64,000 bases of DNA from Catonia carolina (lineage: Eukaryota; Arthropoda; Insecta; Hemiptera; Achilidae), in contig JAQMRL010000003.1 in assembly GCA_035578175.1 (NCBI GenBank), positions 28,158,672-28,222,671 on the forward strand. The letters are read 5' to 3'. The number at the start of each line of letters is the position of its first letter. The stretch's first letter is position 1. Positions 46,791-57,784 of this stretch are shown here, piece after piece. The translations under genes and the position numbers were made by a program. The notes beneath the pieces were generated by a model. The model had not been told where the DNA came from. It saw nothing but the letters and a program-made list of their open reading frames with translations, and ran no database searches.

Positions 46791-47389
46791 ACCTGGTGAA
46801 AATACATATAGACTAAACGTAAATAAGTTGTTCTTGAATTACGACAGCTATATTGGTTTGTTGGAAGGTGATCACAGTTGTTCCTGGAAAATAAAGTCAT
46901 AATTAAATAACCTGGATACCTAATGAAAAATCGAGGAATTTTGTTGTCAAATATTCAAATTAAAATGTGGGAACTTATAATTCATGTAATATTCTCAATC
47001 AGAGTAGTGTTTCTAAAATAATATCCATTTTTACAAAAGTGTTTGTGACTTAATAAACCATTTACATTGGAAGACGTATAGAAATTTTACATTTAATAGG
47101 CTTAGTCTATATATAAATCTATCTTAAAAATTTTGATTCAGCCTGGCTGGTGTAATGTTACTAAACGTAATCAACGTTTAGACAAAGATTATATCAGATC
47201 TATCCTCATTCTACTAAACGAAATCCGTTTTGAACAAAAGAGGTGCTAAAGAACTGATCTTAATCTTGTAAGTGACGTGTGATGAATAATGTACACAAAA
47301 CTTTCAGTATGGCCACAACTATTTGCCTTGTTTAAAGAATTCCCTTTTCAAATCCCGATGAGGGATTTTGGGATGAGGGATTCTGAATC

Positions 47390-47640
47390 GGTTCAGAAAT
47401 GAGGATATATGGTTAGAATTAGGCGTCAGTTCTCTTAAGGATACAGTTGTGGAGTATCACCAGAAATGGACCGATCATCTACAAAGAATGCCTTCATATT
47501 GGATTCATAGACTGCTAAAATTTACAAACCATTTGTAAGGCGTGATCTAGGGCAACCAGTGGCTAGGTGGATTGAAAAACAGGTCCTGGTACCTAATCTT
47601 TTAATGATAAAAGAAGAAATGCCAACGAGATGGGTGTCAT
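47390..47640 (+). pseudogene. RTE-like 3' remnant
   Basis: RNEDIWLELGVSSLKDTVVE, YHQKWTDHLQRMPSYWIHRL and, after a shift, RRDLGQPVARWIEKQVLVP. This is the RNE.IR.EL, W..HL.RMP..RI and GRP..RW series of insect endonuclease-RT tails. It is a different subfamily from the copies at 33225 and 42040. Confidence 0.65.
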
Positions 47641-48061
47641 AGAGATATGAATTTAAAGTTTTTATTAAATTAAAACGTTTATATTTCCTTATAAGATTAT
47701 TATATTGCTTGGTTCACCCAAAATTATAAAATTGAAATAAACATTTAAACATCTACTTTTGAAATAGAAGATATTTATAAAAATCCCTTTAATTAGACGA
47801 CGCGTCTCATGGCTGGTGGAAAATTTTAAAAAGGCTTACCTTTGACTTATGGCAAAAACCATTAGTGATTTCTGTATCTACTCTTTAAGAGTAATCGAAT
47901 GACACTATTTTTGTTTCCAAATTCCGACTTTGATTTTCGACTTCCGGTTTTGGATCATTTTCGGTCAAAACGGAACTTCAAACCCAATTCAGAATGATAT
48001 ATGACTATTTTAAAAATTACCACCAATAAGTTACCTATTTTATTTTATTTTATTACAAGGG

Positions 48062-48234
48062 CAATTATTAAAAACCACCAGAGACGTTCAAAGAATGAGT
48101 AAGAACACTTACTATTTGAGAAGTACTTTTGTGGCTTTACCTTATCTTCAGCTAATCAAAAACATCAGTACTTTTCTCAATTGGCAATTGTTCTTACTCA
48201 TTCTTTGATCGTTTCTGGTGGTTTTCAATAATTT
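48062..48234. mobile_element. MITE with 46-bp TIRs
   Basis: Left arm 48062-48107 and right arm 48189-48234 are inverted copies with three mismatches (AAAACCACCAGAGACG ... GAATGAGTAAGAAC). Weaker pairing (AGAAGTACT / AGTACTTTTCT) extends inward. The loop is ~80 bp. There is no coding sequence; the right arm overlaps a chance 72-codon minus frame. Confidence 0.75.
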
Positions 48235-48244
48235 TATTTAAAAT

Positions 48245-49230
48245 AAAGTAAGAATGGACTGTTTTTGTTGGGTGGCCACGCAAAAGACGGGAATAATTCA
48301 ATAGTTTATCGCTGTTGTGAGTCGGAACAGGTGGAAGCCTTAGTTTGATTGTGAGAAGAAGGAGATAAAATAAGAAACTCATTAAACGGTGGATATATGC
48401 TATGTTTTTCAAAATAATAAGTTACCTATATAAATTAAACCAAGAAGTGATATATTACGTAAATAACAATCGAAGTACAAGTTGTTATTCCATATTCTGA
48501 AGCAAAAGAAGTTGAGTAAACGACAGAATCAATATGCTTTCTAATATAGAGTTCTTTTAATTGACTTAACGTCAACCAAAAACAATTTATCTATTGGTTT
48601 TATTTGTAAAAATACTATATTATTACGTATCTCCAGAAATATTTAATGTAATAATTTTTATATTAAATACCTGCGTTGCTTATTTTATACTTTTTATAGC
48701 CGGGTTTCATTTTGTTTTAACTTTTATTTTCATTGAATTTTGTTTTAAAGAAGATCAAATCTTCTCCAAAACAAGAGCAGTGGAAATCGTCTGTAAAGTA
48801 AAAATCAAGCAGGGAATAACAATTCGTTAATCAAAGGATTCGTATGGTTGAATAAATTTTTGTGAAACTTTTCATGATTCCACTTGATTAACTCTACTCC
48901 GTAAATCGAACCTTAAGACCTGAGCATCAAGATTAAAGTACTGATCCAGTGTAGACTAAAGAACATATATTATTTTTAAGCTATCTTTCTGAGTGAAAGT
49001 TATTCATGAATTTCATTATTTTACTAAATTCAACAAGTTCTGATATTTGTCTTAAATTATCAAAACATTCTACAAACTTTATGGCGTTTTTCAATTGATA
49101 TGATTCAATTACACAGATAATTATCTCCGGGATGCAGTTCATAAAAATTAATTCTAGTTTGGTCCCCAAAGTTGTAAATTTCTTATCAGATGTTAGGTAA
49201 CTCCAGGACTTCAACACCACTTAAACCTTA
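48245..49230. other. Spacer, no gene recognised
   Basis: Frames of 78 (48594-48830, plus) and 79 codons (48981-49220, minus) have no recognisable domain. The former is hydrophobic by composition. Confidence 0.45.
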
Positions 49231-49235
49231 TGAAG

Positions 49236-49408
49236 TAATGGCGTTTGCAGACAAACGAAATAAGCTCGCATGTTATATTTAGGCTACACTTCATCTTCAC
49301 AATTTTCCACACACATATTTCCACGAAACAGAAATTCCAGATACAGCTAAATATCTTGGATTACACTTACACTGACTCCGAAATTAGAGAACACACATCA
49401 GCATCATC
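49236..49408 (+). pseudogene. Jockey-like RT fragment, interrupted
   Basis: The region reads loosely like the stretch of the RT at 170-856 just before its thumb, then EIPDTAKYLGLHLH, a stop, LRN and RTHIS. That corresponds to IPQSDTAKYLGLHLDRRLTWRTHI. It stops abruptly at the start of an RTE-like copy on the other strand, which appears to have landed inside it. Confidence 0.75.
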
Positions 49409-49875
49409 TGTCAAGAATTAGGCTCAATGGCCCGTTCCGGTATCCATCTCTTTTTAAGTCTTCTTAAGCCTCACTTCCCTCTAGGTTTATATTTCCGTGC
49501 TCGTAGAGGATGTCTGTGTACTGGCATGCGAAGTAAATGGTTGGACCAGTTTCTCTTATATATTTTTAATGTTTCACAGAGTGACTGAACATTTAACTCG
49601 GCGCGTATAGCTTCGTTACGTACTCTAACCGGGTACAACCTTTGACTCACTGCAAAAATCTCATTTCAGCAGCCTGAATACGAGATTCATTCCTCTGTAA
49701 TGACACCCATGTTTCACTTCCATATCTTATGAGTAGTACAGCCATTTCTATATATAAAATTTCATTTGGGTGCTCTATCTCATTTTCTTTCTTATTGTCC
49801 TGTGAATAGAACCGCATACCGCGCTGAATTTTGCCAACTTCTCACTCACGTTATTATTTTTGTCATAGGAATTCT
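49409..49875 (-). pseudogene. RTE-like retrotransposon 3' remnant, copy 3
   Basis: Minus-strand frames read SEKLAKFSAVCGSIHRTI, MAVLLIRYGSETWVSLQR, NESRIQAAEMRFLQ, GCTRLEYVTKLYAP, NWSNHLLRMPVHRHPLRA and KYKPRGK, ending DRC-like codons and GACAGATGATGCTGATG. It is collinear with 33225-33745. Its tail abuts the Jockey fragment at 49408. Confidence 0.82.
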
Positions 49876-49879
49876 TGAA

Positions 49880-49982
49880 TTCTAAACCCTTCATCCCGGA
49901 TTAGATTCCCGGTGAAATCTGGCATTTTTTTATTTGTGTAAACATTTGTGTTCACCCTTCCCCCCAGGGGGAGAACACAAAT
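49880..49982. repeat. B-box-like segment and strong hairpin
   Basis: GGATTAGATTCCCGGTGAAA then GGCATTTTTTT resembles the B-box-to-body part of SINE A (GGTTCGAATCCC ... GGCATTTTTT), so this may be a SINE relic. It is followed by a hairpin: ATTTGTGTTC (49944-49953) pairs perfectly with GAACACAAAT (49973-49982), with an inner C-run/G-run stem. Confidence 0.5.
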
Positions 49983-50079
49983 TCATCAGAAATGAAAACA
50001 GCTAGACTTGAAAATCAAAATTAACGCTTCAAAACAAAATTTTGATATACAAAGTCGCTTTCACGCCCATCCATAACCT

Positions 50080-50232
50080 GCCGCTACATGTATCCTCTTC
50101 TCTCTTCACTGTCCTTCCTTCCATCTTCCTCTAAGGCGCCTTTGCGGTCTTCTTCCATAAATTCTTCAGCCATCCCATTCTCCTCGGTATTCTCTCCTCG
50201 CTCATTCTTTTAAAGTGTCCACGATATACAGT
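50080..50232 (-). pseudogene. Short non-LTR retrotransposon 3' fragment
   Basis: The minus-strand frame reads YRGHFKRMSEERIPRRM, then W and a basic RKMEGRTVKREED-like tail after a stop. It corresponds to the Y.GH..RM...RIP.R and GR..R.R.. blocks of endonuclease-RT tails. About 50 codons remain. Confidence 0.5.
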
Positions 50233-50234
50233 TG

Positions 50235-51175
50235 GTGAAAACACGCCAAGGCTAATACTTCAAGTAAAATTAATACAATACTTAATGAAATGGAAAAATT
50301 TACAATTTTAGGGACAATTTTAGTTTCTGGAAGTTGAAATGTTATATTAAAATATATATCTAATTTTTTATTGGAATTTTATATAATATATTAAGCAAAT
50401 TATAGACATAAAAATAATTTAAAATATTTACCTTTTGGTAAATATAAATACATTTCGATTGATAATATGCTGTGCTATTTATACTCAGTTACGGCACACA
50501 TTTGAATAATAATACTAATAATAAAATACCACATTCAACTGTCTGAATTTTACTTTAGGCTTAACATTTTATGTGCTACCGGCATGATCATACCATTAAT
50601 GAACGATGAATTTTACTCTCATATCGTTTCAAAATGTCCTACTAATTAGTATTAGGATTTGTATATTTAACTATATTAAAAATGGAGCAGAGTATAATAT
50701 GTGCGAGTACATACAGATTTATATGTTATGACGTCATAACGTATACAGGTACTGTAAATAAAATTACTGTAGCGTAAATAAAACCACACGCGTGGTGGAT
50801 GTACGCACGACCACACTAACGCATAAACACATAATTTGTATTTTGTGCTGCGTATAACCTGTGCCTGAATAAAATTTCATGTACACTCATGTATAAAACA
50901 TTACAAAATACGTGCAATAATATGTACGAGTACATGTTTTCATTAGTATTTCTTTCTTTAATTTCTAAACCTGTCCAATTATCTAAAACACGAACAAATA
51001 TTGAAAAGAATTTAGTTAATTATTTTACCGTTTAAAACCACTGTTGCAACCAAAATTGACCTCATAAAAGTACTTTCCCCAATCCATTCGGTGATATTAT
51101 AAATTTAAAATTTATATACCGGCAAAACCATTTAACATCTACATTGTAGTTCATTCAACAATTCATTATCAATTC
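50235..51175. other. AT-rich spacer with a 16-bp CRE palindrome
   Basis: GTTATGACGTCATAAC at 50725-50740 is a perfect 16-bp palindrome around TGACGTCA. CCACACGCGTGG follows about 50 bp downstream. No gene was recognised nearby. Confidence 0.5.
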
Positions 51176-51177
51176 AC

Positions 51178-51650
51178 TCAATGGACTGTCGCCGACCGGG
51201 ACCGACGACACTTGGCGAAACCTTGCTTGCGAATTTGGTGGCCCTGAAAATTGGTTGAGGGTCCAGAGAAGGACCGTTTGGGTTTTTTAAGGTGGCCTTG
51301 AAAAGGGCCGTTGTTGGTGGTTGGAAGCGGCGAGCCGGCGTGCTGAGAGCGGAGCCCGAAGAGTGACGGCTCGGCTACTGGGTTCAGGCCTAGCTCTTCC
51401 TCAGCGGCAATTGGATCACCACTGCAGCGTGACAGTGGTGGCCCCCAAAGCCCCGCAGTGTCGGGTCGGCGTAGGCCGTCGGCCGATAGCGCGGCTGAGG
51501 CGGTTCTCTCCGGTCCCGCGTTAAACTCGGTCTTCACCGTGGCGCCATCAAGCACACACGGGCTTCTTTCAGTCGACCAGGGATGGTGCATTTGGTCTCA
51601 GCTGGGCTCTTCTTCTTCTTTCTTGTTCTTCTCCGTTCAGTAGTTGGTAG
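51178..51650 (-). other. GC-rich, CpG-rich island with a 137-codon frame
   Basis: About 470 bp with G+C well above half in a region where it is near one third, rich in CG. The minus-strand frame 51178-51591 begins MHHPWSTERSPCVLDG and ends in a basic QGFAKCRRSRSATVH. Middle: AGLWGPPLSRCSGDPIAAEE. It is Ala/Pro/Ser/Arg-rich with no recognised domain. Two shorter plus-strand frames overlap, as expected in GC-rich DNA. Candidates are a CpG-island first exon, the GC-rich 5' end of a LINE, or foreign DNA. A HINE right end directly follows. Confidence 0.4.
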
Positions 51651-51664
51651 ACGAGTGACACTTG

Positions 51665-51845
51665 CTGATTCAAACTAAGGTTGGTTTTCATTTTGCATCA
51701 TTAACCCATTATAAGAATAAGGTTATCGTTTTTTGAGGTTAATTTTTTTTGTTTATTTCTAATGTTTTATTACTGATGTTAGGTTATTTTGTTCATTTTT
51801 GCATTGGTAAGATAAAGTCGTGTGAGTGTTTTACACCAGATTTGT
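51665..51845 (+). mobile_element. HINE-like element, right-end fragment
   Basis: Contains CAAACTAAGGTTGGTTTTCA, the T-rich core and GGTAAGATAAAGT (51806-51818, two changes from the terminal repeat). The hairpin GTGTGAGTGTTTTACAC and CCAGATTTG follow. Only the last ~180 bp of the family are present, abutting the GC-rich island. Confidence 0.75.
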
Positions 51846-51849
51846 TATT

Positions 51850-53840
51850 AGTTAATAACATATTAATAGTATATTAATATGTATTATAATAGTATACAAT
51901 AGTGTTATAATAGTATAATTAGTTAATAGTATATTAGTTAATAATAATAAAAACTGTGTTCGGATACTAAATGATATATATCGTAGTGGTGAAGTAGATG
52001 TTTTTAATGAGATTGTAATTGGCTTCAGGAAAATGATTGTTACACCATAAGTTTTATAAATAAGTGATTATTTCAATTTGATAAAGATGGGTACATTATT
52101 TAGAATTTTTAAATGTGTTTTTATTTCAGGTTGTATGTATTAAAAAAATTAATCTTTAATAATTATCTTTATGCACTTTGCTTGCAAATGAAATCATCTC
52201 ATAGTACCAGCTAATATTAGGTGTAGTTACCACCGAAATTTTCTCCTTCGTTGAAGAACCGTAGGGGCTTTTTGTATATATATTTCTTTTCTGATAGATC
52301 AAACGCTGTACATTAAGATTTACATTTGCTGTCATACTGTATTTTCTTCTAAATCAAGCTTAGGTTACCCGCTTTCCTGCTTAGAATAGGATTTTTTCGT
52401 GGTGAAACGGGATTGCTATAAAGGGAGTATGGAGGCCACCAAAAAAGAAAAAAATATTTACTAAAGGACTACGTCGTAATCTGTCTAACATGTAATAAGG
52501 GTCTTCTTTAATTTGTTTTTAAAAGTATCTAGTGATTTAAAAGTTTTAATTTAAGTGCAGCTGAAATTTTCAGATCGTAAAGAATTTACAATAAATAATT
52601 TACAGACATATTTTTAAAGTATAATAAAAATTAAAAAACTTTAATTAATTTATACTTAAGATGAATTCTAATTTTTAATTATTTTATAAATCTTTTAAAT
52701 AAATTTAATTAAGTCGATTTAAAGTCTTCAATTATCTTTAATCTCATCGGTCAAACCATTGTATGGAATGGCAAATACGTGGTTGTTTTACAAATAACCT
52801 CGTTTTCTTCAATTCCGTTTTACAATGATAATAACGTACGAATATTAGTGCGTGAATTGTTTGAAAAGGATTATTTATTTGATAGTTATAACTTTGCCTA
52901 TTTGGTTAAGTCAATCATTTTAATGGTTCAACAGTTTTCTTTTCTTTTCTTTTTATTGTGAAAAGTGGTTTTAATGGAAATCCTTTCTAACGTAAATATA
53001 TTTTTTATTAAACTCAACGTATTATAAATGTAAGCTAAGTAGCTATTTATATGAATATTACGTTTTGTGTTATATTATTATTATTTTAATATTCCTTCCT
53101 AAGGATATCATTACGGAGGAGAATATTTATCTTTTCCGAAAAAGGAGTAAGTAAGATGGAAAATAGAAAAAAACAGAGAAGAGAAGAACAACTCTCCGCT
53201 ATGCAATTTTATGTTTACTCATATTGTAGGATAAAATTTAAGGAAGCGGCGAGAGAAAATACTGATGGTGGTAGAAGTTGGTAGATGATGTAAATACTAG
53301 AGTGAAGCGAGATCAAGATTTTCGGTGATACAGAGGAAAGAGAGAAAGCGAGTGAGGGTTCGGGAGATTAAAGAGGTTGTAATCTCCGCATTAAGTGAGA
53401 AGAAGAATCCCTTTCCAAAAACATTAATTAAATTTTTAGAAGAGACAAGTACCGCGTCTAGTGTCATCACCATTCTTTTACTGAGGGATAAATCCACTGT
53501 TAGACTTGTCTTAATATTTCTTTAACATCTCTAACATATTTTTTAATGTTTTTATACCTGCCGTAGCTACATGTAGCGTTAAAAGTAAAAATCTTTTAAA
53601 TATAATTAAAAATAATTTCGTATTTGTCTTCTTGGCTAACTTAAAATTTAGAGCAATTATCATTTAATATACGTGAAGTGTTTAGTAAAAAGAGTATTAG
53701 TGAAAAATCAAAATTTATTAAGACACATTTTATTTTATAATCTCAAAATAGAAACATTGATTTATGGTAAAAACTATAGGTACATTTATGGTTACACCAA
53801 CTATTCAGTTTGTGATTACCGCCAACGTTTATATCTTAAA
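51850..53840. other. AT-rich spacer, nothing recognised
   Basis: The start has a local run of TTAGTTAATAGTATA-type short repeats (51845-51960). Frames at 52779-52961, 53297-53497 and 53325-53525 overlap or lack features and are taken as chance. Confidence 0.5.
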
Positions 53841-53844
53841 ATAA

Positions 53845-54005
53845 TAATGGGTTTAAAAATTAAGATCAACAGATCGTACCATATGACGTTTACCCTTCGT
53901 AAATAAACATGTTCACAATTCCTTTATTCGACCAATTTCTTTCCCAACCAAACAATGTTGGGAATCTTGGGTTGTATTTAGACAGGCGGTTGACGCTGGA
54001 CATAC
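53845..54005 (+). pseudogene. Jockey-like RT fragment
   Basis: KIKINRSYHMTFTLRK aligns with KTNEHKSLHVTFTLKR of the RT at 170-856, and after a frameshift GNLGLYLDRRLTLD aligns with KYLGLHLDRRLTWR. About 50 codons survive, followed by a family H remnant on the opposite strand. Confidence 0.7.
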
Positions 54006-54041
54006 CTGTTAACTATACATGACAATTCTTTTTCGTAATGT

Positions 54042-54495
54042 GCCTTCTCCAATCAGAGTTTGGCAATCATGATAGCTATTCTAACTTTGGGCACCGCAGC
54101 TCTGAATAGCTCCGCTGAGGTAGAACAAAACCAGTCGCGAAGATTCTTCAACCAAGAAATTCTTCTTCTTCTCACAACTCTCTTCCCCTGGATCTTGCCT
54201 TGTATTATCAAGCGAAGCATTTCATTTCTTGGTCCACGTATAATATGACCCAGATATCTCATTTTCCTTTTTTGGATGGCCTAAACAAGCTCCTTTTCTG
54301 TTCCCATTCTCTGTAACACTGTCTCGTTGAGTGCTTTATCCGTCCAGGGTATTTTTACCATGCGCCTGTGCAAGCAAAGCTCAAACGCATCTATTCTCCT
54401 AATATTCATCTAATATTCCTCCTGATATTCATCTTCTTTAACGTCCAAGCGTCCAAGCGTCCGCGCCATATAACACTGTTGAGAAGATGCAGCAT
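54042..54495 (-). pseudogene. Non-LTR retrotransposon C-terminal region (family H)
   Basis: In order: AWTLKKMNIR, RIDAFELCLHRRMVKIPWTD, KALNETVLQRMGTEKELV, a stop, RKMRYLGHIIRGPRNEML, RLIIQGKIQGKRVVRRRR, ISWLKNLRDWFC, AELFRAAVPKVRIAIMIAKL. The last 69 codons are open. Two short in-frame repeats near the 5' side (GACGCTTG units) are local duplications. Collinear with 37690-38176. Confidence 0.85.
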
Positions 54496-54530
54496 CAAAC
54501 CATCCTCAATCTCAGGTGACAATTACTAAA

Positions 54531-54803
54531 GACCTATTCCCAGGACGCTAGTTTACTAGCTGCAAGTACTAGCGTCGTGGGAATGAATAACAAGCAACTA
54601 GTTTAGTTACGCAATAGTAGGATATTCACTAGCGTGCTTGTGACTTTGAACATGTTTTATTTTACTAGCGCTAGTAGGGGAGACAATGTCATGTGATTGA
54701 CTAGCGCTACTAATTAAGCTCGTATGAACTTCGGAAACGTTGCTAGTTACTAATAAGCTGCTAGCACTAGCAACTAGTAAACTAGTGTCGTGGGAATAGA
54801 CCT
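54531..54803. mobile_element. CTAG-rich MITE with ~40-bp TIRs
   Basis: Outer repeats: CTATTCCCAGGACGCTAGTT from 54534 and the inverse of CTATTCCCACGACACTAGTT ending at 54803, alignable for ~40 bp with about five mismatches. About thirteen CTAG tetramers occur in 273 bp, several as ACTAGCGCTAGT-type palindromes. The left end is also a hairpin by itself: ATTCCCAGGACGCTAGT pairs with ACTAGCGTCGTGGGAAT (one mismatch). No coding sequence. Superfamily unknown. Confidence 0.8.
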
Positions 54804-54919
54804 AAAATGACAGAATGAAACATTATGCAGATTTTACGACAAGGAATAATAAATTACCCATGACTTCAAAACTCTTAACGTAGCCTACTAAGCAATGCTT
54901 TAAACGATCTGGTTGTATA

Positions 54920-55265
54920 GTAGCCAGATTTATGATACAGCAAAGCCGTTAGTTATTTCAAAAAAAAGCGTTTCATAAGTAAATTCTTGCCAATCACTTC
55001 TAATTCCCCGAGTTACGTAGGGCCCAGTAAAATATTACACAATTTTACCTACGTGACATTTTGAATCTGTCTCTGAACCTACACGTAGATTCAGAGACAG
55101 ACTCAAAAATCATGATAATCCCTTATTACGCAACATAGGTTCTCCCAATCTACCAGGAAGGGCACAAAAACGACTGATACGACGGAGTAGATATGATAGT
55201 TATTAAATTAATGCAACACTAATAGCTACAAATCGAATTAAAAATTTGTATGAGACACAATTTTA
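54920..55265 (+). repeat. Dispersed repeat of unknown class, copy 1
   Basis: Collinear with 58500-58840. Shared blocks: GTTAGTTATTTCA, AAGTAAATTCTTGC, CCGAGTTACGTA, TTACACAATT, a run about GTTCAGA..CAGACT, AAATCAT.ATTAT, GGCACAAA.ACGACTGA, GGAGTAGA and AACACTAATAG. An inner inverted repeat GAATCTGTCTCTGAACC / AGATTCAGAGACAGACTC occurs only here. No coding sequence was recognised. Confidence 0.6.
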
Positions 55266-55425
55266 ATTTTCTGGGTGGTGTCTCCTCTAAACCACACCTA
55301 ACTAATTAACTTCATACCGTAACTCCATTTTAACATAACACTAGTAGCTAAAAATCTAATTAAAATATTTATTAACCCTTATATTAATTTTCTGGGTGGT
55401 ATTCTCCTCTAAACCATTAGCTCCA
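55206..55425. repeat. Imperfect direct repeat, ~129-bp period
   Basis: AACACTAATAGCTACAAATC ... TTTTCTGGGTGGTGTCTCCT at 55206-55300 recurs as AACACTAGTAGCTAAAAATC ... TTTTCTGGGTGGTATTCTCC at 55335-55425. Two units are seen. Confidence 0.7.
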
Positions 55426-55429
55426 TTTC

Positions 55430-56710
55430 TTTTTTATTTAGTTACACCTCATCATTTTTGCTATTAAATAGTTGTCTTTTTACAGTTTAAAAATTAATTA
55501 ACTAAGCCAGTAAAGAAAATAAACTCTGCAGTTTAAATTCTAAAAAAATTAAAAAAATAGTTTAACTAATCAATATTTTGTTTTTATTTTATTTTTTTAT
55601 TTATATACACTTTAATTTATATTAAAATTCTTTCGTATGAGAATATTGGTGCGTAAAGTAAAATTAAGTTCATTTATTTTAGATCACGCAAACAATAAAA
55701 CCATTATAGTAACCACAATTACATAATTATTATTAAAGTATTTTAAAAAGCATTGATTACAAAATATAATTAAAAATTAAATTAAAATAACTAATTTAAC
55801 AAAAAGTGGGTAAACATTACGAACAAATTAAGTAATAATTTATAACAAATAGTAAATATTTATGGAAAAAATTTAATTAACAACACTGAATATTACTCAG
55901 GGAAAATTAAAATTTGAGTGTTTTCTAAATGTTTTTGTGTGTATGCAATTGTTTGAAAAATAAAAATTTATTCTGTATATCGTTGATTTCTGGTAGCATG
56001 CGTTTTGTGCTTTGTGTTATATTGAAGTGTATTTTAGACTATTTAATTGTAGGCATTATGTGCGTAAGTGTTTATTCAGCAGGAAAGAGGTTTTAATTAA
56101 TTTATCTCTCGCAAAACTAGAAAGTGTCTCACATCTGGTATTTTGATATTGTACATGTTTTTTGTGGCTAGTATTATCTGGAAGCCCAGATAATAAGTGC
56201 TAGATGAAAGCAAGCCTCAAGTCAAACGTTAAAGGCAAGTCCTCCTTTCTCCTCACCCAGGTTTTCTGCCGTAACGTCTGTTCATATCTGGTGTAATTGT
56301 GTTATTATATAGGTGACAGTACATCTGGCAATACTGCAGCTAAATTGGTAGTAATTGCCTTAAAGCTTGTTTTCATTCAGCGCTTACGGTTATCCGATCT
56401 TTGACAAATAGTTTGATATCATAAGAATTAAGATAAGATCAAAATTTTTAGATTTTACGAAGAAATTTAAAAACAAATTTTAAAAGTATGTACCTATATG
56501 AAAAACTTGGAAAATATCTTTTCTAATTTCAGTTCGGGTAATTAGTGTGCGTTAGAATCTAGTACGCTTTCTTTTTTTGGTACCAAATATGCTCACTAAT
56601 AATGAAGCAGTTGATTCGATTTTTAAATAGAATATTAGTGTATTTACGCCTTAAATTTTATACTTTAGTTCCTGTTTTTGACATCAATCTCCAGTGATCT
56701 TAACGACACA
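55430..56710. other. AT-rich spacer, nothing recognised
   Basis: Very AT-rich to about 55970. A more balanced part follows without open frames. Confidence 0.55.
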
Positions 56711-56717
56711 TTCTTTT

Positions 56718-56998
56718 ACTTTCCCTTGCTTGTATGAATATATAGGAAGGAAAGTCTTGTTTTCATGTCGATTTTTCTAAATCAAGTTTTCACCGGATCT
56801 TTACGCTTTGCCAACAACAAGCCAAACTAAGGCTGGTTTTCATTTTGCATAATTCACTCATGATCAAAATTAGGTTATGTTTTTTGATGTTAGTTTTTTT
56901 CTTTGTTTCTAATGTTTTATTGCTAATGTTAGGTTATATTGTTCATTATTTTCATTGGCAAGAGAGGGTCGTGTGAGTGTTTCAGACGAGATTTTTTT
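56718..56998 (+). mobile_element. HINE-like element, internally deleted copy with both ends
   Basis: The left end ACTTTCCCTTGCT (56718-56730) and the right end GGCAAGAGAGGGT (56957-56969) with the hairpin (56971-56987) are both present. The centre jumps from the TTCACCGGATC block straight to GCCAAACTAAGGCTGGTTTTC, removing ~650 bp including the microsatellite. Confidence 0.78.
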
Positions 56999-56999
56999 G

Positions 57000-57600
57000 G
57001 ATTATAGTTACATCAAAAACTCAGAATATTAGCAATTACATTGTGTTCGGAAGTTTCTGAATAAATAAAGCTGTGATCTAACAAATTTAATAAAAAAACG
57101 CCCTAACCTCAAAATCAGTTTAACAGTAGAATACGTTCACAAAAAGTCTAAAAACTTATCATTTTTTATAATAAAATATAAAAATATTAGTTTCGTTCGG
57201 AATATTTACTTACGGTATGTGGTTTACATTATATTGAAACTAAGCTGATGTATCAATAAAGACAAATTCTTTCCTCTTTCTTAAATCGTTTTTACAAAAA
57301 CTTGTTTTCAGAATTTAAATTTTCTATTAATAAAACAATCATGTTTTATAAAATATTACAACAAATCTCTATGCAACATTCTACATTGCATCTTATACTA
57401 TTTTTAAAATAAAATTAAAGTAATAAAACTGAATAAATTTCACAACCCATAAATCACTTTTGTAATGTAGTTTACCATGAAATATTCATAGCAGTTTAAA
57501 ATATTTTCTTAAACTTTACATTTATTAACCTGATTATGTATATTATCATAATTTATATTTGTTTCTATATCATTCAAAATTATTTTTTTGTTTTTAATTT
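57000..57600. other. AT-rich spacer, nothing recognised
   Basis: No open frame or shared repeat was seen. Confidence 0.55.
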
Positions 57601-57604
57601 ATTT

Positions 57605-57662
57605 ATTTAAAGTCGCATCAACTGCTTGGTCATTACCGACTACGGTGGATTATGTAACATAA
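57605..57662 (-). mobile_element. SINE family C 3'-end fragment
   Basis: The reverse complement reads CCACCGTAGTCGGTAATGAC, then CAAGCAGTTGATGCGACTTT and AAATAAAT, matching the 3' end of 2465-2630 with few changes. The head is missing. Confidence 0.75.
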
Positions 57663-57784
57663 TCCATTTTTTTTTTATCCATTTTATTTTTATTCATTAC
57701 TATTAATCTATTAAATAACATTACTCGTATTTAATTTTAAATACATTACGTACAAAAAACATACATCTTAAATAAGGTTTATTT

